In this document: positions 55,049-63,414 of the stretch, piece by piece
How positions within the stretch are numbered: position 1 is the first letter of the stretch
Layout: every line of letters begins with the position of its first letter
DNA from: Polaribacter glomeratus
GTDB taxonomy: Bacteria > Bacteroidota > Bacteroidia > Flavobacteriales > Flavobacteriaceae
NCBI RefSeq assembly: GCF_002954665.1
Contig: NZ_MSCM01000001.1
Span: 23,183 to 87,182 of the forward strand
Direction of reading: 5' to 3'
Length of the DNA: 64,000 nt
Translations under genes and position numbers: made by a program
Notes under the pieces: model-generated
Databases searched by the model: none
Told to the model about the DNA's origin: nothing
The model's input: only the letters and a program-made list of their open reading frames with translations

Positions 55049-57124
55049 TTATTCTACAACACTATCAATCAAAATAGTCAATAAATCGATAGCTGCTTGT
55101 GCAATTTTTGTTCCCGGTCCAAAAACACCAACAGCGCCAGCATCAAAAAGAAATTGATAATCTTGTGCCGGAATTACCCCACCAACAATAACCATTATAT
55201 CTTCTCGTCCGTATTTTTTAAGTTCTGCAATTACTTGCGGAACCAATGTTTTATGACCTGCAGCTAAAGACGAAATACCTAAAATATGAACATCGTTTTC
55301 TACAGCTTGTTTGGTAGCTTCTTTTGGAGTTTGAAAAAGCGGACCAATATCAACATCAAAACCTAAATCGGCATAACCCGTTGCAACTACTTTTGCACCG
55401 CGATCATGACCATCTTGCCCTAGTTTGGCAATCATAATTCTTGGACGCCTTCCTTCTAAATCAGCAAATTTATTCGCTAATTCAGCTGCTTTTTTAAATA
55501 GTTTATCGTCTTTTATTTCTTTGCTATACACACCAGATATGGTTTTTGTAACTGCTTTATGTCTGCCATAAACAACCTCTAAAGCATCAGATATTTCACC
55601 TAAAGTAGCTCTATTTCTTGCTGCTTTTACTGCTAAATCAAGTAAGTTTTCTTCACCAGACTTTGCTGCAGTTGTTAAATTTACTAAAGATTTTTGAACT
55701 TCTTCTGCATTTCTATCAGCTTTTAAGGTATTCAATCTTTCAATTTGCGATTTACGAACCGCTTCATTATCAACTTCTAAAATATGTAAAGGATCTTCTT
55801 GTTTTAATTGGTATTTATTTACACCCACAATTACATCTTTTCCACTATCAATTCTGGCTTGTTTTTTTGCGGCAGCTTCTTCAATTCTTAACTTCGGAAT
55901 TCCTTTTTCAATGGCTTTGGTCATTCCGCCTAAATCTTCAACTTCTTTAATTAAGTCCCAAGCTTTGTTGGCAATCTCTTCTGTAAGTTGTTCAACATGA
56001 TAACTTCCTGCCCACGGATCAACTGTTTTGGTGATTTTTGTTTCTTGTTGTAAAAATATCTGTGTGTTTCTTGCAATACGTGCAGAAAAATCTGTTGGCA
56101 AAGCAATCGCTTCATCCAATGCATTTGTATGTAAACTTTGTGTGCCTCCAAAAACGGCAGCCATCGCTTCGATAGTTGTTCTTGCAACGTTGTTAAAAGG
56201 ATCTTGCGCCGTTAAAGACCAGCCACTTGTTTGACAGTGTGTTCTTAATATGAGCGATTTTTGATTTTTCGGATTAAATTTCTTTACAATTTTTGCCCAC
56301 AACATTCTTGCTGCTCTTAATTTTGCAATTTCTGTAAAATGATCCATACCAATTGCCCAAAAGAAGGATAATCTTGGTGCAAAAGAATCGATATCCATTC
56401 CTGCTTCAATTCCTTTTTTAATATACTCTAATCCGTCTGCTAAGGTATACGCTAATTCAATTTCTGCGGTTGCACCTGCTTCTTGCATGTGATATCCAGA
56501 AATAGAAATGGAATTATATTTTGGCATGTATTTGCTTGTATATTTAAAAATATCAGCAATAATTTTCATAGATGGAGAAGGAGGATAGATGTACGTGTTA
56601 CGCACCATAAATTCCTTTAAAATATCATTTTGTATCGTTCCGGATAGTTGATCAGGTGCAACTCCTTGCTCTTCTGCAGCCACGATATAAAATGCTAAAA
56701 TGGGTAAAACAGCGCCATTCATGGTCATTGAAACCGACATTTTATCCAAAGGAATTTGATCAAACAACACCTTCATGTCTTCTACAGAGTCAATAGCAAC
56801 ACCAGCTTTACCAACATCGCCTTGTACACGCTCGTGATCTGAATCATAACCTCTGTGGGTTGCTAAATCAAACGCAACCGATAATCCTTTTTGACCCGCT
56901 TCTAAATTCCGTCTATAAAAAGCATTGCTTTCTTCCGCAGTAGAAAAACCTGCATATTGGCGAATCGTCCAAGGTCTAATTACGTACATTGTAGAATACG
57001 GACCTCTTAAATTTGGCGCAATTCCTGCTACAAAATTTTCGTGTTTACGAGTTTTTAACTCTGAATCCTGAACGCTGAACTCTGATTTTTTTAAACTAAT
57101 ATGTTCGAATGATTTTCTAGACAT
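55049..57124 (-). CDS. scpA: Methylmalonyl-CoA mutase, large (B12-binding) subunit
   Basis: Interconverts succinyl-CoA and (R)-methylmalonyl-CoA in propionate metabolism, using adenosylcobalamin. It has 691 residues. The N-terminal barrel contains [31 protein letters not shown] and [20 protein letters not shown], both highly conserved. The C-terminal cobalamin domain has the DxHxxG signature in [20 protein letters not shown], followed by [16 protein letters not shown]. It overlaps the small-subunit gene by 8 bases and ends the operon. No B12 riboswitch is seen upstream. Confidence 0.96.
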   Translation of the reverse strand: MSRKSFEHISLKKSEFSVQDSELKTRKHENFVAGIAPNLRGPYSTMYVIRPWTIRQYAGFSTAEESNAFYRRNLEAGQKGLSVAFDLATHRGYDSDHERVQGDVGKAGVAIDSVEDMKVLFDQIPLDKMSVSMTMNGAVLPILAFYIVAAEEQGVAPDQLSGTIQNDILKEFMVRNTYIYPPSPSMKIIADIFKYTSKYMPKYNSISISGYHMQEAGATAEIELAYTLADGLEYIKKGIEAGMDIDSFAPRLSFFWAIGMDHFTEIAKLRAARMLWAKIVKKFNPKNQKSLILRTHCQTSGWSLTAQDPFNNVARTTIEAMAAVFGGTQSLHTNALDEAIALPTDFSARIARNTQIFLQQETKITKTVDPWAGSYHVEQLTEEIANKAWDLIKEVEDLGGMTKAIEKGIPKLRIEEAAAKKQARIDSGKDVIVGVNKYQLKQEDPLHILEVDNEAVRKSQIERLNTLKADRNAEEVQKSLVNLTTAAKSGEENLLDLAVKAARNRATLGEISDALEVVYGRHKAVTKTISGVYSKEIKDDKLFKKAAELANKFADLEGRRPRIMIAKLGQDGHDRGAKVVATGYADLGFDVDIGPLFQTPKEATKQAVENDVHILGISSLAAGHKTLVPQVIAELKKYGREDIMVIVGGVIPAQDYQFLFDAGAVGVFGPGTKIAQAAIDLLTILIDSVVE

Positions 57125-58472
57125 TTTCTTGGGCTAATCTTTCTTTTTCTAAAGTTTCAGAAAGGCGTTTTTTATTGATGGGTATAAGTATCGTTTTAAT
57201 GTTTCGCTGTTTTACAAAAGGATACAATTCCAAGTCATGTTTCATTTTATCAGCTGCATTTAACTGCATATTTGATCCTAACAAAATAATTTTTTTACTC
57301 GTAAAATTGTCATCTTCCTTTAATGCGCTTTCTTGTATTTTCTTTTGGATTGCTCCTGCTTTTAGCTGATGTAAAAATCCGCCAGCTTTTTCAATTTGTT
57401 TAAAAATCAGCAATGCCTTTTCGGCCAATTGATCTGTAATTGTTTCGATATAATAAGAACCATCAGCAAAACTTTGTGCTTCTTGTAAGTAACTTTCTTG
57501 TTGTAAAATCAGCAACTGATTTCTTGAAATCCGATTTCCAAATTCATTCGATTTGTGATAAATAGCATCATAAGAAACATTAGAAACTGTGTTGGAACCA
57601 CCTAAGATAGCACTCATGCATTCTGTTGTAGTTCGCAGCATATTTACATTGTAATCATACAATGTTTTGTTACGCAAACTAGGTTGCGCAAAAATATGTG
57701 CTTCCACATTTTTTACTTCATATTCATTTAAAAGCGTTTGCCATAAAACTCTAAAGGCTCTTAATTTGGCGATTTCAAAAAAGTAATTACTACCTACAGA
57801 AAAGTTAAAATGGATTTTATCTGCAACATCTTTTCCAAAATGAGCTAAATATTCATTTGCATGCGCAAGTGTATACGCCAATTGCTGTGCTATATTTGCT
57901 CCTGAATTTTGATACAAATCACTTGAAACTGAAATACAATTTTTGGTAGACGATACGATATTTTCTAATTTTCTATGATCTTCTTTTAGGCTGATAAACC
58001 AATTGCCACTTTCAGCTAAATTGCCAATAATATCCGTTTGAAAATAAACAGTTTCTGAATCGCAAAAAGTAGAAAGTTCTATTTGAAAATCAGCATCTAA
58101 AAAAGACAATTGAAAATAAATAGTATTCGACTTAAGGTCTATGTTTTTTAAAACTTTCTGATAATCAAACTTTTTTATGGCTTTAAATTGAATAGCGTTT
58201 GCGCCCCTTCTTAAAGTATCTAAAGCTAGAGAATTGGCTATTTTCTCGTCATCAATAAAGATTGCTTGACAGATATTAAATCCTTTTTTAGGAAGGTTTA
58301 TTTTCGAATTTGTTCGGTCTTCTTTGGTGTAAAAAGGCCTAACAATGATACCTTCATCAGTTTTGTAAAGCAGTGTTTCATTATAATCGGCTCCTTTTAA
58401 ATCTACTTGAACTTTTTGTTTCCAAGCCGAGGCAGTTACTGGTTCAAATTCATCAAATAGAAAATTGCTCAT
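57117..58472 (-). CDS. Methylmalonyl-CoA mutase, small subunit
   Basis: A 451-residue mutase-barrel homologue without its own cobalamin-binding signature, as in the MutA subunit of heterodimeric mutases. Visible features are [29 protein letters not shown] at the start, the barrel segments [15 protein letters not shown] and [15 protein letters not shown], and [13 protein letters not shown]. It is translationally coupled to both neighbours: the stop of the upstream divIC-like gene overlaps it by one base, and it overlaps the large-subunit gene by 8 bases. Confidence 0.92.
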   Translation of the reverse strand: MSNFLFDEFEPVTASAWKQKVQVDLKGADYNETLLYKTDEGIIVRPFYTKEDRTNSKINLPKKGFNICQAIFIDDEKIANSLALDTLRRGANAIQFKAIKKFDYQKVLKNIDLKSNTIYFQLSFLDADFQIELSTFCDSETVYFQTDIIGNLAESGNWFISLKEDHRKLENIVSSTKNCISVSSDLYQNSGANIAQQLAYTLAHANEYLAHFGKDVADKIHFNFSVGSNYFFEIAKLRAFRVLWQTLLNEYEVKNVEAHIFAQPSLRNKTLYDYNVNMLRTTTECMSAILGGSNTVSNVSYDAIYHKSNEFGNRISRNQLLILQQESYLQEAQSFADGSYYIETITDQLAEKALLIFKQIEKAGGFLHQLKAGAIQKKIQESALKEDDNFTSKKIILLGSNMQLNAADKMKHDLELYPFVKQRNIKTILIPINKKRLSETLEKERLAQENV

Positions 58473-58792
58473 TATTTTTTTATGGTATCAAATTCAATAA
58501 TATAAATGTCTTCGTTTTCTCTTTTCATTAAATATTTTTCTCGAGCAAAGCGTTCTAACTCCAAAGAATCTTGAAGATTTTTGATCATCTCTTTGTCTAA
58601 AAATAGTTTTTCTTCATAAAAAGTAATCGTACTTTCTAAATCCTCAATCTCTTTGTTAAATTCGCGATGAACCAAATATGAATTGTCATCAAAAAAAAGC
58701 ATCCAAACGATAAAAGGAATAAAAAAGATCACAAAAATGTTTGTCAAAATTTTGTAAACAGGCTTTTCTTTTAAACGATCAAAAAACTTCAT
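58472..58792 (-). CDS. FtsB/DivIC-type septum formation initiator protein
   Basis: A 106-residue bitopic protein. A short cytoplasmic basic segment (RLKEKPVYK), one transmembrane helix (ILTNIFVIFFIPFIVWMLFF), then a coiled coil (NKEIEDLESTITFYEEKLFLDKEMIKNLQDSLELERFAREKYLMKREN) that is the hallmark of FtsB/DivIC. It would link divisome proteins in the periplasm. The gene abuts udk upstream and overlaps the mutase small subunit by one base. The link with propionate metabolism is positional only. Confidence 0.87.
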   Translation of the reverse strand: MKFFDRLKEKPVYKILTNIFVIFFIPFIVWMLFFDDNSYLVHREFNKEIEDLESTITFYEEKLFLDKEMIKNLQDSLELERFAREKYLMKRENEDIYIIEFDTIKK

Positions 58793-59398
58793 TTATAAAC
58801 GTTCATTTATTACAGTTCTAACAATATCAATGGCAACAGTATTAAACCTATCATTAGGAATGATGATATCAGCAAAATTTTTCGTTGGTTCTATAAATTG
58901 CTGATGCATAGGTTTTAAAGTGTCTTGATATCTGTTTAAAACTTCATCAATATCTCTGCCTCTTTCCGTAATATCTCTTCGAATTCTTCGTATCAAACGT
59001 TCGTCTGTATCTGCGTGTACAAAGATTTTAATATCGAATAAGTTACGCAATTCTTCACTGTTAAAAATTAAAATTCCTTCTACAATAACCACTTTTCGTG
59101 GATGTGTTTTTAACGTGTCGATTGTTCTATTGTGCGTTACAAAAGAATAGATAGGTTGTTCTATAATTTCACCTGCTTTTAGCGCAATTAAATGTTTTAC
59201 GATTAACTCAAAATCAATAGCTCTTGGATGATCAAAATTTATCTTTTTTCGTTGATCATAAGATAAATTTTCTGTGGCCTTGTAGTACGAGTCTTGCGAT
59301 ATTACACAAACTTCATCCGTAGGTAAATGTTTTATAATTTGCCTTACTACGGTCGTTTTTCCACTTCCAGTTCCACCGGCAATTCCTATAATTAGCAT
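58793..59398 (-). CDS. udk: Uridine kinase
   Basis: Phosphorylates uridine and cytidine to UMP and CMP in pyrimidine salvage. It has 201 residues. The P-loop is GIAGGTGSGKTTVVRQI, followed by SQDSYYK, NFDHPRAIDFELIVKHL, VIVEGILIF and FVHADTDERLIRRIRRDITERGRD, all standard for the family. It is the first gene of the operon udk-divIC-mutA-mutB. The 51-base gap to the kinase gene upstream is AT-rich and shows no strong promoter. Confidence 0.95.
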   Translation of the reverse strand: MLIIGIAGGTGSGKTTVVRQIIKHLPTDEVCVISQDSYYKATENLSYDQRKKINFDHPRAIDFELIVKHLIALKAGEIIEQPIYSFVTHNRTIDTLKTHPRKVVIVEGILIFNSEELRNLFDIKIFVHADTDERLIRRIRRDITERGRDIDEVLNRYQDTLKPMHQQFIEPTKNFADIIIPNDRFNTVAIDIVRTVINERL

Positions 59399-59449
59399 AT
59401 ATTTTAATTGATTTTTCTTGAAAATTATTTTACTAAAATAATAAACTTT

Positions 59450-60760
59450 TTATAAAGTGATGAAATTATTAATTTTTATGTCTTTCGCTTTTAAATCGAA
59501 CATTAAATTATACAAACCAAAAAACGTTCTGTTCATATAAATAAAATGCTTAGAACCTCTGCTTGCATTGTAGGATCTTAACTCTGAACTTTTAGTTAAC
59601 TTATCTCCAAATTCTGATATTTGATTAAAAAAGGCTTCGTTAGAAAAATCGAACGTTTCTGCATGAAAAGGTTGTGTAAAAATACTTAACATTTCATGAA
59701 ACATCGCACTAAAAAATATTGATTCTTCTTTACCGTCTGATGCTAATAAAATTTCTAATTCATACATTTTTTCTTCAAAAAGCTTCTTGTCAGCCAATGT
59801 TTCTTCTCTTGCCAATACAAAATACGGATTGTAAAAATCTAATGGAATTGTTTTCATACAACCAAAATCTAATGCGATTAGTTTAAAGTCTTCAGAAATT
59901 AAAAAGTTTCCAGGATGAGGATCTGCATGTACTTTCTTTAAATTATGAATCTGGAACATGTAAAAATCCCATAAAGCTTGTCCTAAACTATTCGATTTTT
60001 CTTGATCTGTGTTGATATTCGTAAATTCAGAAAGATGAATTCCTTTCATCCAATCCATCGTAATAATTTGTTTTGATGACAAATCTTTATAATAATTAGG
60101 AAACGATATATTTGGGATATGTTTACACGCATCAACAATTTCTTGACTCTGACTTATTTCTAACACATAATCTGTCTCTTCTAATAATTTATCTTGAACC
60201 TCAAGAAAATAATCGTCAGACATTTTGCCTTTCATTTTAAACATTCTAATAACAAAAGGTTTTAGTAATGCTAAATCAGACTTAATGCTATCTGCAATTC
60301 CTGGATATTGAATTTTTACGGCCAATTCTTTTCCGTCTTTTTTAGCTTTATGTACTTGTCCAATACTTGCAGCATTGTAAGCTTTTACATCAAACTCATC
60401 ATAAATTTCTGACGGAAACTTTCCAAAACTTTTTTTGAATGTTTTTAATACCAATGCTTCAGAAAGTGGTGGTACAGAAAACTGTGCTAAAGAAAATTTT
60501 TCTACATATGCTCTTGGCAAAATGCTTTTATCCATACTTAACATTTGTGCAACTTTAAGCGGACTTCCTTTTAAGTCTTTTAAGCTATCGTAAATGTCTT
60601 CTGCATTTGATTTGTTTAATTTTTCTCTGGCTTCTTCTTCTGTATTTAAAATTTTTTCTCCATAATACTTTAAATAATTCACACCAACTTTGGCGCCAGT
60701 TGCCACTAATTTTGTTGCACGTTGAATTTTTGAAATGGGAATCGTACTTGCTTTTTTCAT
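59450..60760 (-). CDS. ABC1/UbiB (AarF) family atypical kinase
   Basis: A 436-residue atypical protein-kinase-like protein. The family motif KxGQ reads KVAQ here (LKGSPLKVAQMLSMD), so its Gly is changed to Ala. The Ala-rich loop is YNAASIGQVHKAKKDG, the ATP-binding Lys lies in ELAVKIQYPG, and the catalytic region is KVHADPHPGNFLI and IALDFGCMKT. Relatives control ubiquinone or other lipid metabolism as ATPases. It directly follows the tetR-like gene (gap of two bases), so the regulator probably controls it. No ubiquinone genes are near; substrate unknown. Confidence 0.88.
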   Translation of the reverse strand: MKKASTIPISKIQRATKLVATGAKVGVNYLKYYGEKILNTEEEAREKLNKSNAEDIYDSLKDLKGSPLKVAQMLSMDKSILPRAYVEKFSLAQFSVPPLSEALVLKTFKKSFGKFPSEIYDEFDVKAYNAASIGQVHKAKKDGKELAVKIQYPGIADSIKSDLALLKPFVIRMFKMKGKMSDDYFLEVQDKLLEETDYVLEISQSQEIVDACKHIPNISFPNYYKDLSSKQIITMDWMKGIHLSEFTNINTDQEKSNSLGQALWDFYMFQIHNLKKVHADPHPGNFLISEDFKLIALDFGCMKTIPLDFYNPYFVLAREETLADKKLFEEKMYELEILLASDGKEESIFFSAMFHEMLSIFTQPFHAETFDFSNEAFFNQISEFGDKLTKSSELRSYNASRGSKHFIYMNRTFFGLYNLMFDLKAKDIKINNFITL

Positions 60761-60762
60761 AC

Positions 60763-61425
60763 TTAAATCACCTTTTTTTGAAACTTTTCTTTATAAACAA
60801 ACTTTCCTAAGTCGAAAACATTTTTTAAAAATTTGTTTTCTATAAGTTCGAAGCTAGTGTTGATTGATTTTTCTATTAAAATATCTGTTTTCTCAAATGA
60901 TTCTGATGTGTCTTCTAACCAAAACTGCACGGTTAAATACAACTGAATCCAAGCAGATTCGTTGATTAGTTTTCTTTGAATTTTTTCTAAACCATCAATA
61001 GGTAAGATGCTTTCTGATAAGTCTAAATGAGCTACAAAAGCCATAAAACTTTTCTTTAAACCAGAAAGAGATCCAAAAGAGTTTAATTTATTTTTACAAC
61101 CTTTTAATGCGATTAAAACATATTCTCTATTAAGATTTAAATTCTCGAAAAAAGTAAAATATAAACTGATTAGTTTATTTTTTTTATCGAAAGCAGGAAA
61201 CTCTTCACTTTCATTTAAAACGTCTATCGAGTTTTTAAAAAGTTCTTTAAAAACTGTTTTTTCTACACTTTTTATAGATTTAAAATGGCTGTAAAATTGG
61301 TCTTCTTCTATGCTTACACTTTCGCAGAATTCCTCTATGTCTGTTGGCTTTTGTTGGCTTTCTACAACAAAATCCATGTACATTGTTAGGACGTCTAATT
61401 TAGAAATATTTTTCTTTTTTTTCAT
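60763..61425 (-). CDS. TetR-family regulator-like protein
   Basis: A 220-residue helical protein. The ATG at 61425 (MKKKKNISKLD) is preferred because the longer frame adds 26 hydrophobic residues and crosses the promoter. An N-terminal helix-turn-helix-like segment is visible (DIEEFCESVSIEEDQFYSHFKSIKSVEKTVFKELF), which is unusually acidic for DNA binding. The C-terminal helices would form the ligand and dimer domain. It is probably co-transcribed with the ABC1 kinase. The acidic HTH leaves some doubt whether it still binds DNA. Confidence 0.68.
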   Translation of the reverse strand: MKKKKNISKLDVLTMYMDFVVESQQKPTDIEEFCESVSIEEDQFYSHFKSIKSVEKTVFKELFKNSIDVLNESEEFPAFDKKNKLISLYFTFFENLNLNREYVLIALKGCKNKLNSFGSLSGLKKSFMAFVAHLDLSESILPIDGLEKIQRKLINESAWIQLYLTVQFWLEDTSESFEKTDILIEKSINTSFELIENKFLKNVFDLGKFVYKEKFQKKVI

Positions 61426-61440
61426 ATAAAGATTTAAAGT

Positions 61441-61460
61441 GCAAAAATACGAAACGTTTT
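61441..61460 (-). promoter_or_regulatory. Promoter and possible operator of the tetR-like gene
   Basis: On the minus strand TATTTTTG (61442-61449) is a consensus -7 element, 16 bases before the start codon. AAACGTTT at 61452-61459 is a perfect 8-base palindrome just upstream of it and might be a regulator site. The nearest TTG is 27 bases away, longer than usual. Confidence 0.4.
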
Positions 61461-61490
61461 GTTGTTTAAAGAAAAACAAGGTATATAAAA

Positions 61491-61522
61491 CAAAAAAAAC
61501 CAAGTTAAAAAGTAACTTGGTT
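61491..61522 (-). terminator. Rho-independent terminator after the small phasin-like gene
   Basis: AACCAAGTTA and TAACTTGGTT form a perfect 10-base stem around a 5-base loop, with a T-run on the minus strand. It separates the phasin-like cluster from the tetR-like gene. Confidence 0.88.
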
Positions 61523-61546
61523 TCTATAGAAAGTTGGGAATGTTAT

Positions 61547-61837
61547 TTAAGCAAATATTTTGCCTAATCTTTTTTTACCGCTAACAAAATGATTTTTGTA
61601 AGATTCTAAAGTATCAAAAATAATATTTTGTTGATTGTCTAATAATTTCACTCCGCCTTTTAATGCTTTGTCAGCAACTTGTTGCCATTCACTTGCAACA
61701 CTAATAGTTTCTGTAACTACTTCTTCTGTTGTGTGTAAAGCATATTCATTTGCTTTTTTTACAGATGTTTTTGCAGTTTCTAAAATCGTGTTAACTTTCT
61801 CTGTTAACTTTGCTTTATTTATTTTTTTTGTATTCAT
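61547..61837 (-). CDS. Small phasin-like helical protein
   Basis: A 96-residue Lys-rich, wholly helical protein (NTILETAKTSVKKANEYALHTTEEVVTETISVASEWQQVADKALKGGVKLLDNQQNIIFDTLESYKNHF). The amphipathic pattern with Glu-Trp-Gln and Gln-Gln-Asn segments resembles phasins, the proteins that coat polyhydroxyalkanoate granules. It shares the pattern EWQ...AxK.....L...Q......T.ES with the N-terminal part of the protein at 61868-62707. No PHA synthase is in the window. The true function is not known. It lies 30 bases downstream of that gene and probably shares its transcript. Confidence 0.65.
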   Translation of the reverse strand: MNTKKINKAKLTEKVNTILETAKTSVKKANEYALHTTEEVVTETISVASEWQQVADKALKGGVKLLDNQQNIIFDTLESYKNHFVSGKKRLGKIFA

Positions 61838-61867
61838 GTTCGTATTTTTTTAATGTTATTGTTTCAA

Positions 61868-62707
61868 TTATAGATTTCCTTTTAAAGCTAAAGCTGCTTG
61901 AGCTTTCCAACCTTCTAAATCATAGATTTTAGCATTTATTCCTGCATCATCTAATAACTTAGTTAAGTCTGTAATTGACATTTTTGCAATTTGATCGTAA
62001 GCAGTAACATTTAGTTCATTTAAACTTTTTTCTAAAACGGGTCCAATACCTTTAATAACTTTTAAGTCATTAATAACGTCCGTTTTTATAACCACTACTT
62101 TTTCTACGATTTCTAATTTTTTAGCAACTACCTTCTTTTTTGAAGCTGTCTTTTTTACAGTAACTTTTTTAATAGGTGCTTTTTTTGTTTCAGTTGCTTC
62201 ACTTACTTTTTCTTTAACGTCTTCAATAACATCCTCTGTATAATCTTCGATTCTATCTTTTACGTTTTCTATTGTTTCAGAAATGTTCTTTTTTAATTTA
62301 GAAGACATTTTTTCTGCTTTCTGAACTAATTTATTACTTGCAACTTCTTTTTCAATTTTATTTTTCATCGCTTCAGCTTTTTCAACTAAAGGATTTTTAC
62401 TAATCATTTTTTTTGCGTTTTCAACCATTTTTGGATCATAACCAACTAATGCTTTTAAACGTTCTGTACTATTTTCTAATTGACCTTTAATAGATTCTGC
62501 AGTTTCAACAACCATATTAATTTGTTGTTTTGTTAATGGTTCTGCTTTCTTAATTAATTTAGCCGTTAATTTTTGCCATTTCTCACCAGTTTTTACGGTA
62601 GTTTCAATAGCGTTGAAAGAAGCATCAATTAAATCGTTATTAATTTTTTTAACAATTGCTTTTGCTTTTCCTAATGTGTTTTCCTTTTTAGACTTTTTAG
62701 TTGCCAT
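61868..62707 (-). CDS. Phasin-like protein with C-terminal helix-hairpin-helix domain
   Basis: A 279-residue protein in three parts. Residues about 15-95 are phasin-like (FNAIETTVKTGEKWQKLTAKLIKKAEPLTKQQINMVVETAESI). Residues about 95-205 are Lys/Glu/Val-rich helices and a KKxxxKKT tail like that of histone-like proteins. Residues about 212-279 form a helix-hairpin-helix domain: NDLKVIKGIGPVLEKSLNELNVTAYDQIAKMSITDLTKLLDDAGI. HhH domains of this kind usually bind DNA or serve as protein contacts. The combination suggests a link between a granule or scaffold and the nucleoid. It has its own promoter box at 62753-62789. Confidence 0.7.
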   Translation of the reverse strand: MATKKSKKENTLGKAKAIVKKINNDLIDASFNAIETTVKTGEKWQKLTAKLIKKAEPLTKQQINMVVETAESIKGQLENSTERLKALVGYDPKMVENAKKMISKNPLVEKAEAMKNKIEKEVASNKLVQKAEKMSSKLKKNISETIENVKDRIEDYTEDVIEDVKEKVSEATETKKAPIKKVTVKKTASKKKVVAKKLEIVEKVVVIKTDVINDLKVIKGIGPVLEKSLNELNVTAYDQIAKMSITDLTKLLDDAGINAKIYDLEGWKAQAALALKGNL

Positions 62708-62752
62708 AATATATATGTTTTAAGTTTTTATTTTTTATTGTTATTTATGCTG

Positions 62753-62789
62753 CAAATTTAATTTATGATAGTTGCAAATGAGTTACAAA
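62753..62789 (-). promoter_or_regulatory. Promoter with 21-base box, gene at 61868-62707
   Basis: On the minus strand the box TTTGTAACTCATTTGCAACTA (62769-62789; given in words TTTGTAACTCA and TTTGCAACTA) is followed after 8 bases by TAAATTTG (62753-62760). The same box and spacing occur before the gene at 62790-63047. Confidence 0.6.
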
Positions 62790-63047
62790 CTAGTTTTTGC
62801 TAAAAAAATCTAATGACTTATTTAGTTTTTTCCAGATCATTCCTTTTCCATTTTCAAGCTTGTTAAAGAAATTGTCTTGTTGTTTCGCTGTGAATTTTAA
62901 GGTGCTTTTTAATTTTTTAGAAGTTTTATCTTGTAAATTTTCTGCACTACTAATAGTTTTTAAAATTACTTTTTCAGTAGATTTTAAAGCAAAACTGTTT
63001 AGTTTTAAGGTTTGTTCTTTAATGTTTATTTTCGAAATTGTTTTCAT
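62790..63047 (-). CDS. Small Lys-rich helical protein of the phasin-like cluster
   Basis: The ATG at 63047 gives 85 residues (MKTISKINIKEQTLKLNSFALKS at the start, quoted in part); the longer frame crosses the promoter and is rejected. Helical segments TEKVILKTISSAENLQDKTSKKLKSTLKFTAKQQDNFFNKLENGKGMIWKKLNK have the same pattern (AENLQD, LKFTAKQQ) as the other two small proteins. I do not know the function. It lies just upstream of the HhH protein gene, and its stop codon adjoins that gene's promoter box. Confidence 0.6.
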   Translation of the reverse strand: MKTISKINIKEQTLKLNSFALKSTEKVILKTISSAENLQDKTSKKLKSTLKFTAKQQDNFFNKLENGKGMIWKKLNKSLDFFSKN

Positions 63048-63075
63048 CTTCTTTAGTTTTAATACTAATTTGATG

Positions 63076-63112
63076 CAAATATAAAAACGAGTAGTTACAA
63101 ATGAGTTACAAA
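63076..63112 (-). promoter_or_regulatory. Promoter with 21-base box, gene at 62790-63047
   Basis: On the minus strand the box (words TTTGTAACTCA and TTTGTAACTA, 63092-63112) is followed after 8 bases by TATATTTG (63076-63083), a consensus -7. It differs from the box at 62769-62789 at one base. Confidence 0.6.
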
Positions 63113-63414
63113 TTAATATTTTGGTAGTTTTAGGTTTTTTTTTGATACAGATTTCAAAGGTTTTCACTAATAAAACGTGTTAAAGTGTATAGTAACAGGT
63201 AAAAATGATTAGATTTTTTTATTTTATCTAACGCCATATCAGTTAAGCTAAAGTCTTTGAAAACTTGTGAAATTTGTGTCTTTCATTACAACAGCAGCGT
63301 AAACTCATAGCAACAATCCGTGTAAATCCGTGAAATCTGTGTCTTTATTTAAACCATTAGCGTAATCTCAAAACAACAATCCGTGTAAATCCGTGAATTC
63401 GTAGTCTTAAATAG
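63113..63414. repeat. Gene-free stretch with a two-unit tandem repeat
   Basis: CAACAATCCGTGTAAATCCG followed by TGAA occurs at 63311-63334 and 63374-63397, within a looser unit of about 63 bases that also repeats GCGTAA.CTCA and GTGTCTTT. The remaining DNA is AT-rich; no gene is seen. Confidence 0.6.

Noticed and set aside
55049..58472. Vitamin B12 riboswitch for the mutase genes
   Set aside because: The mutase genes are translationally coupled to udk-divIC with no leader, and no cobalamin-box sequence was seen.
61426..61503. Longer start for the tetR-like gene
   Set aside because: The extra 26 residues are hydrophobic and would be encoded over the -7 element at 61442-61449; the ATG at 61425 is better placed.
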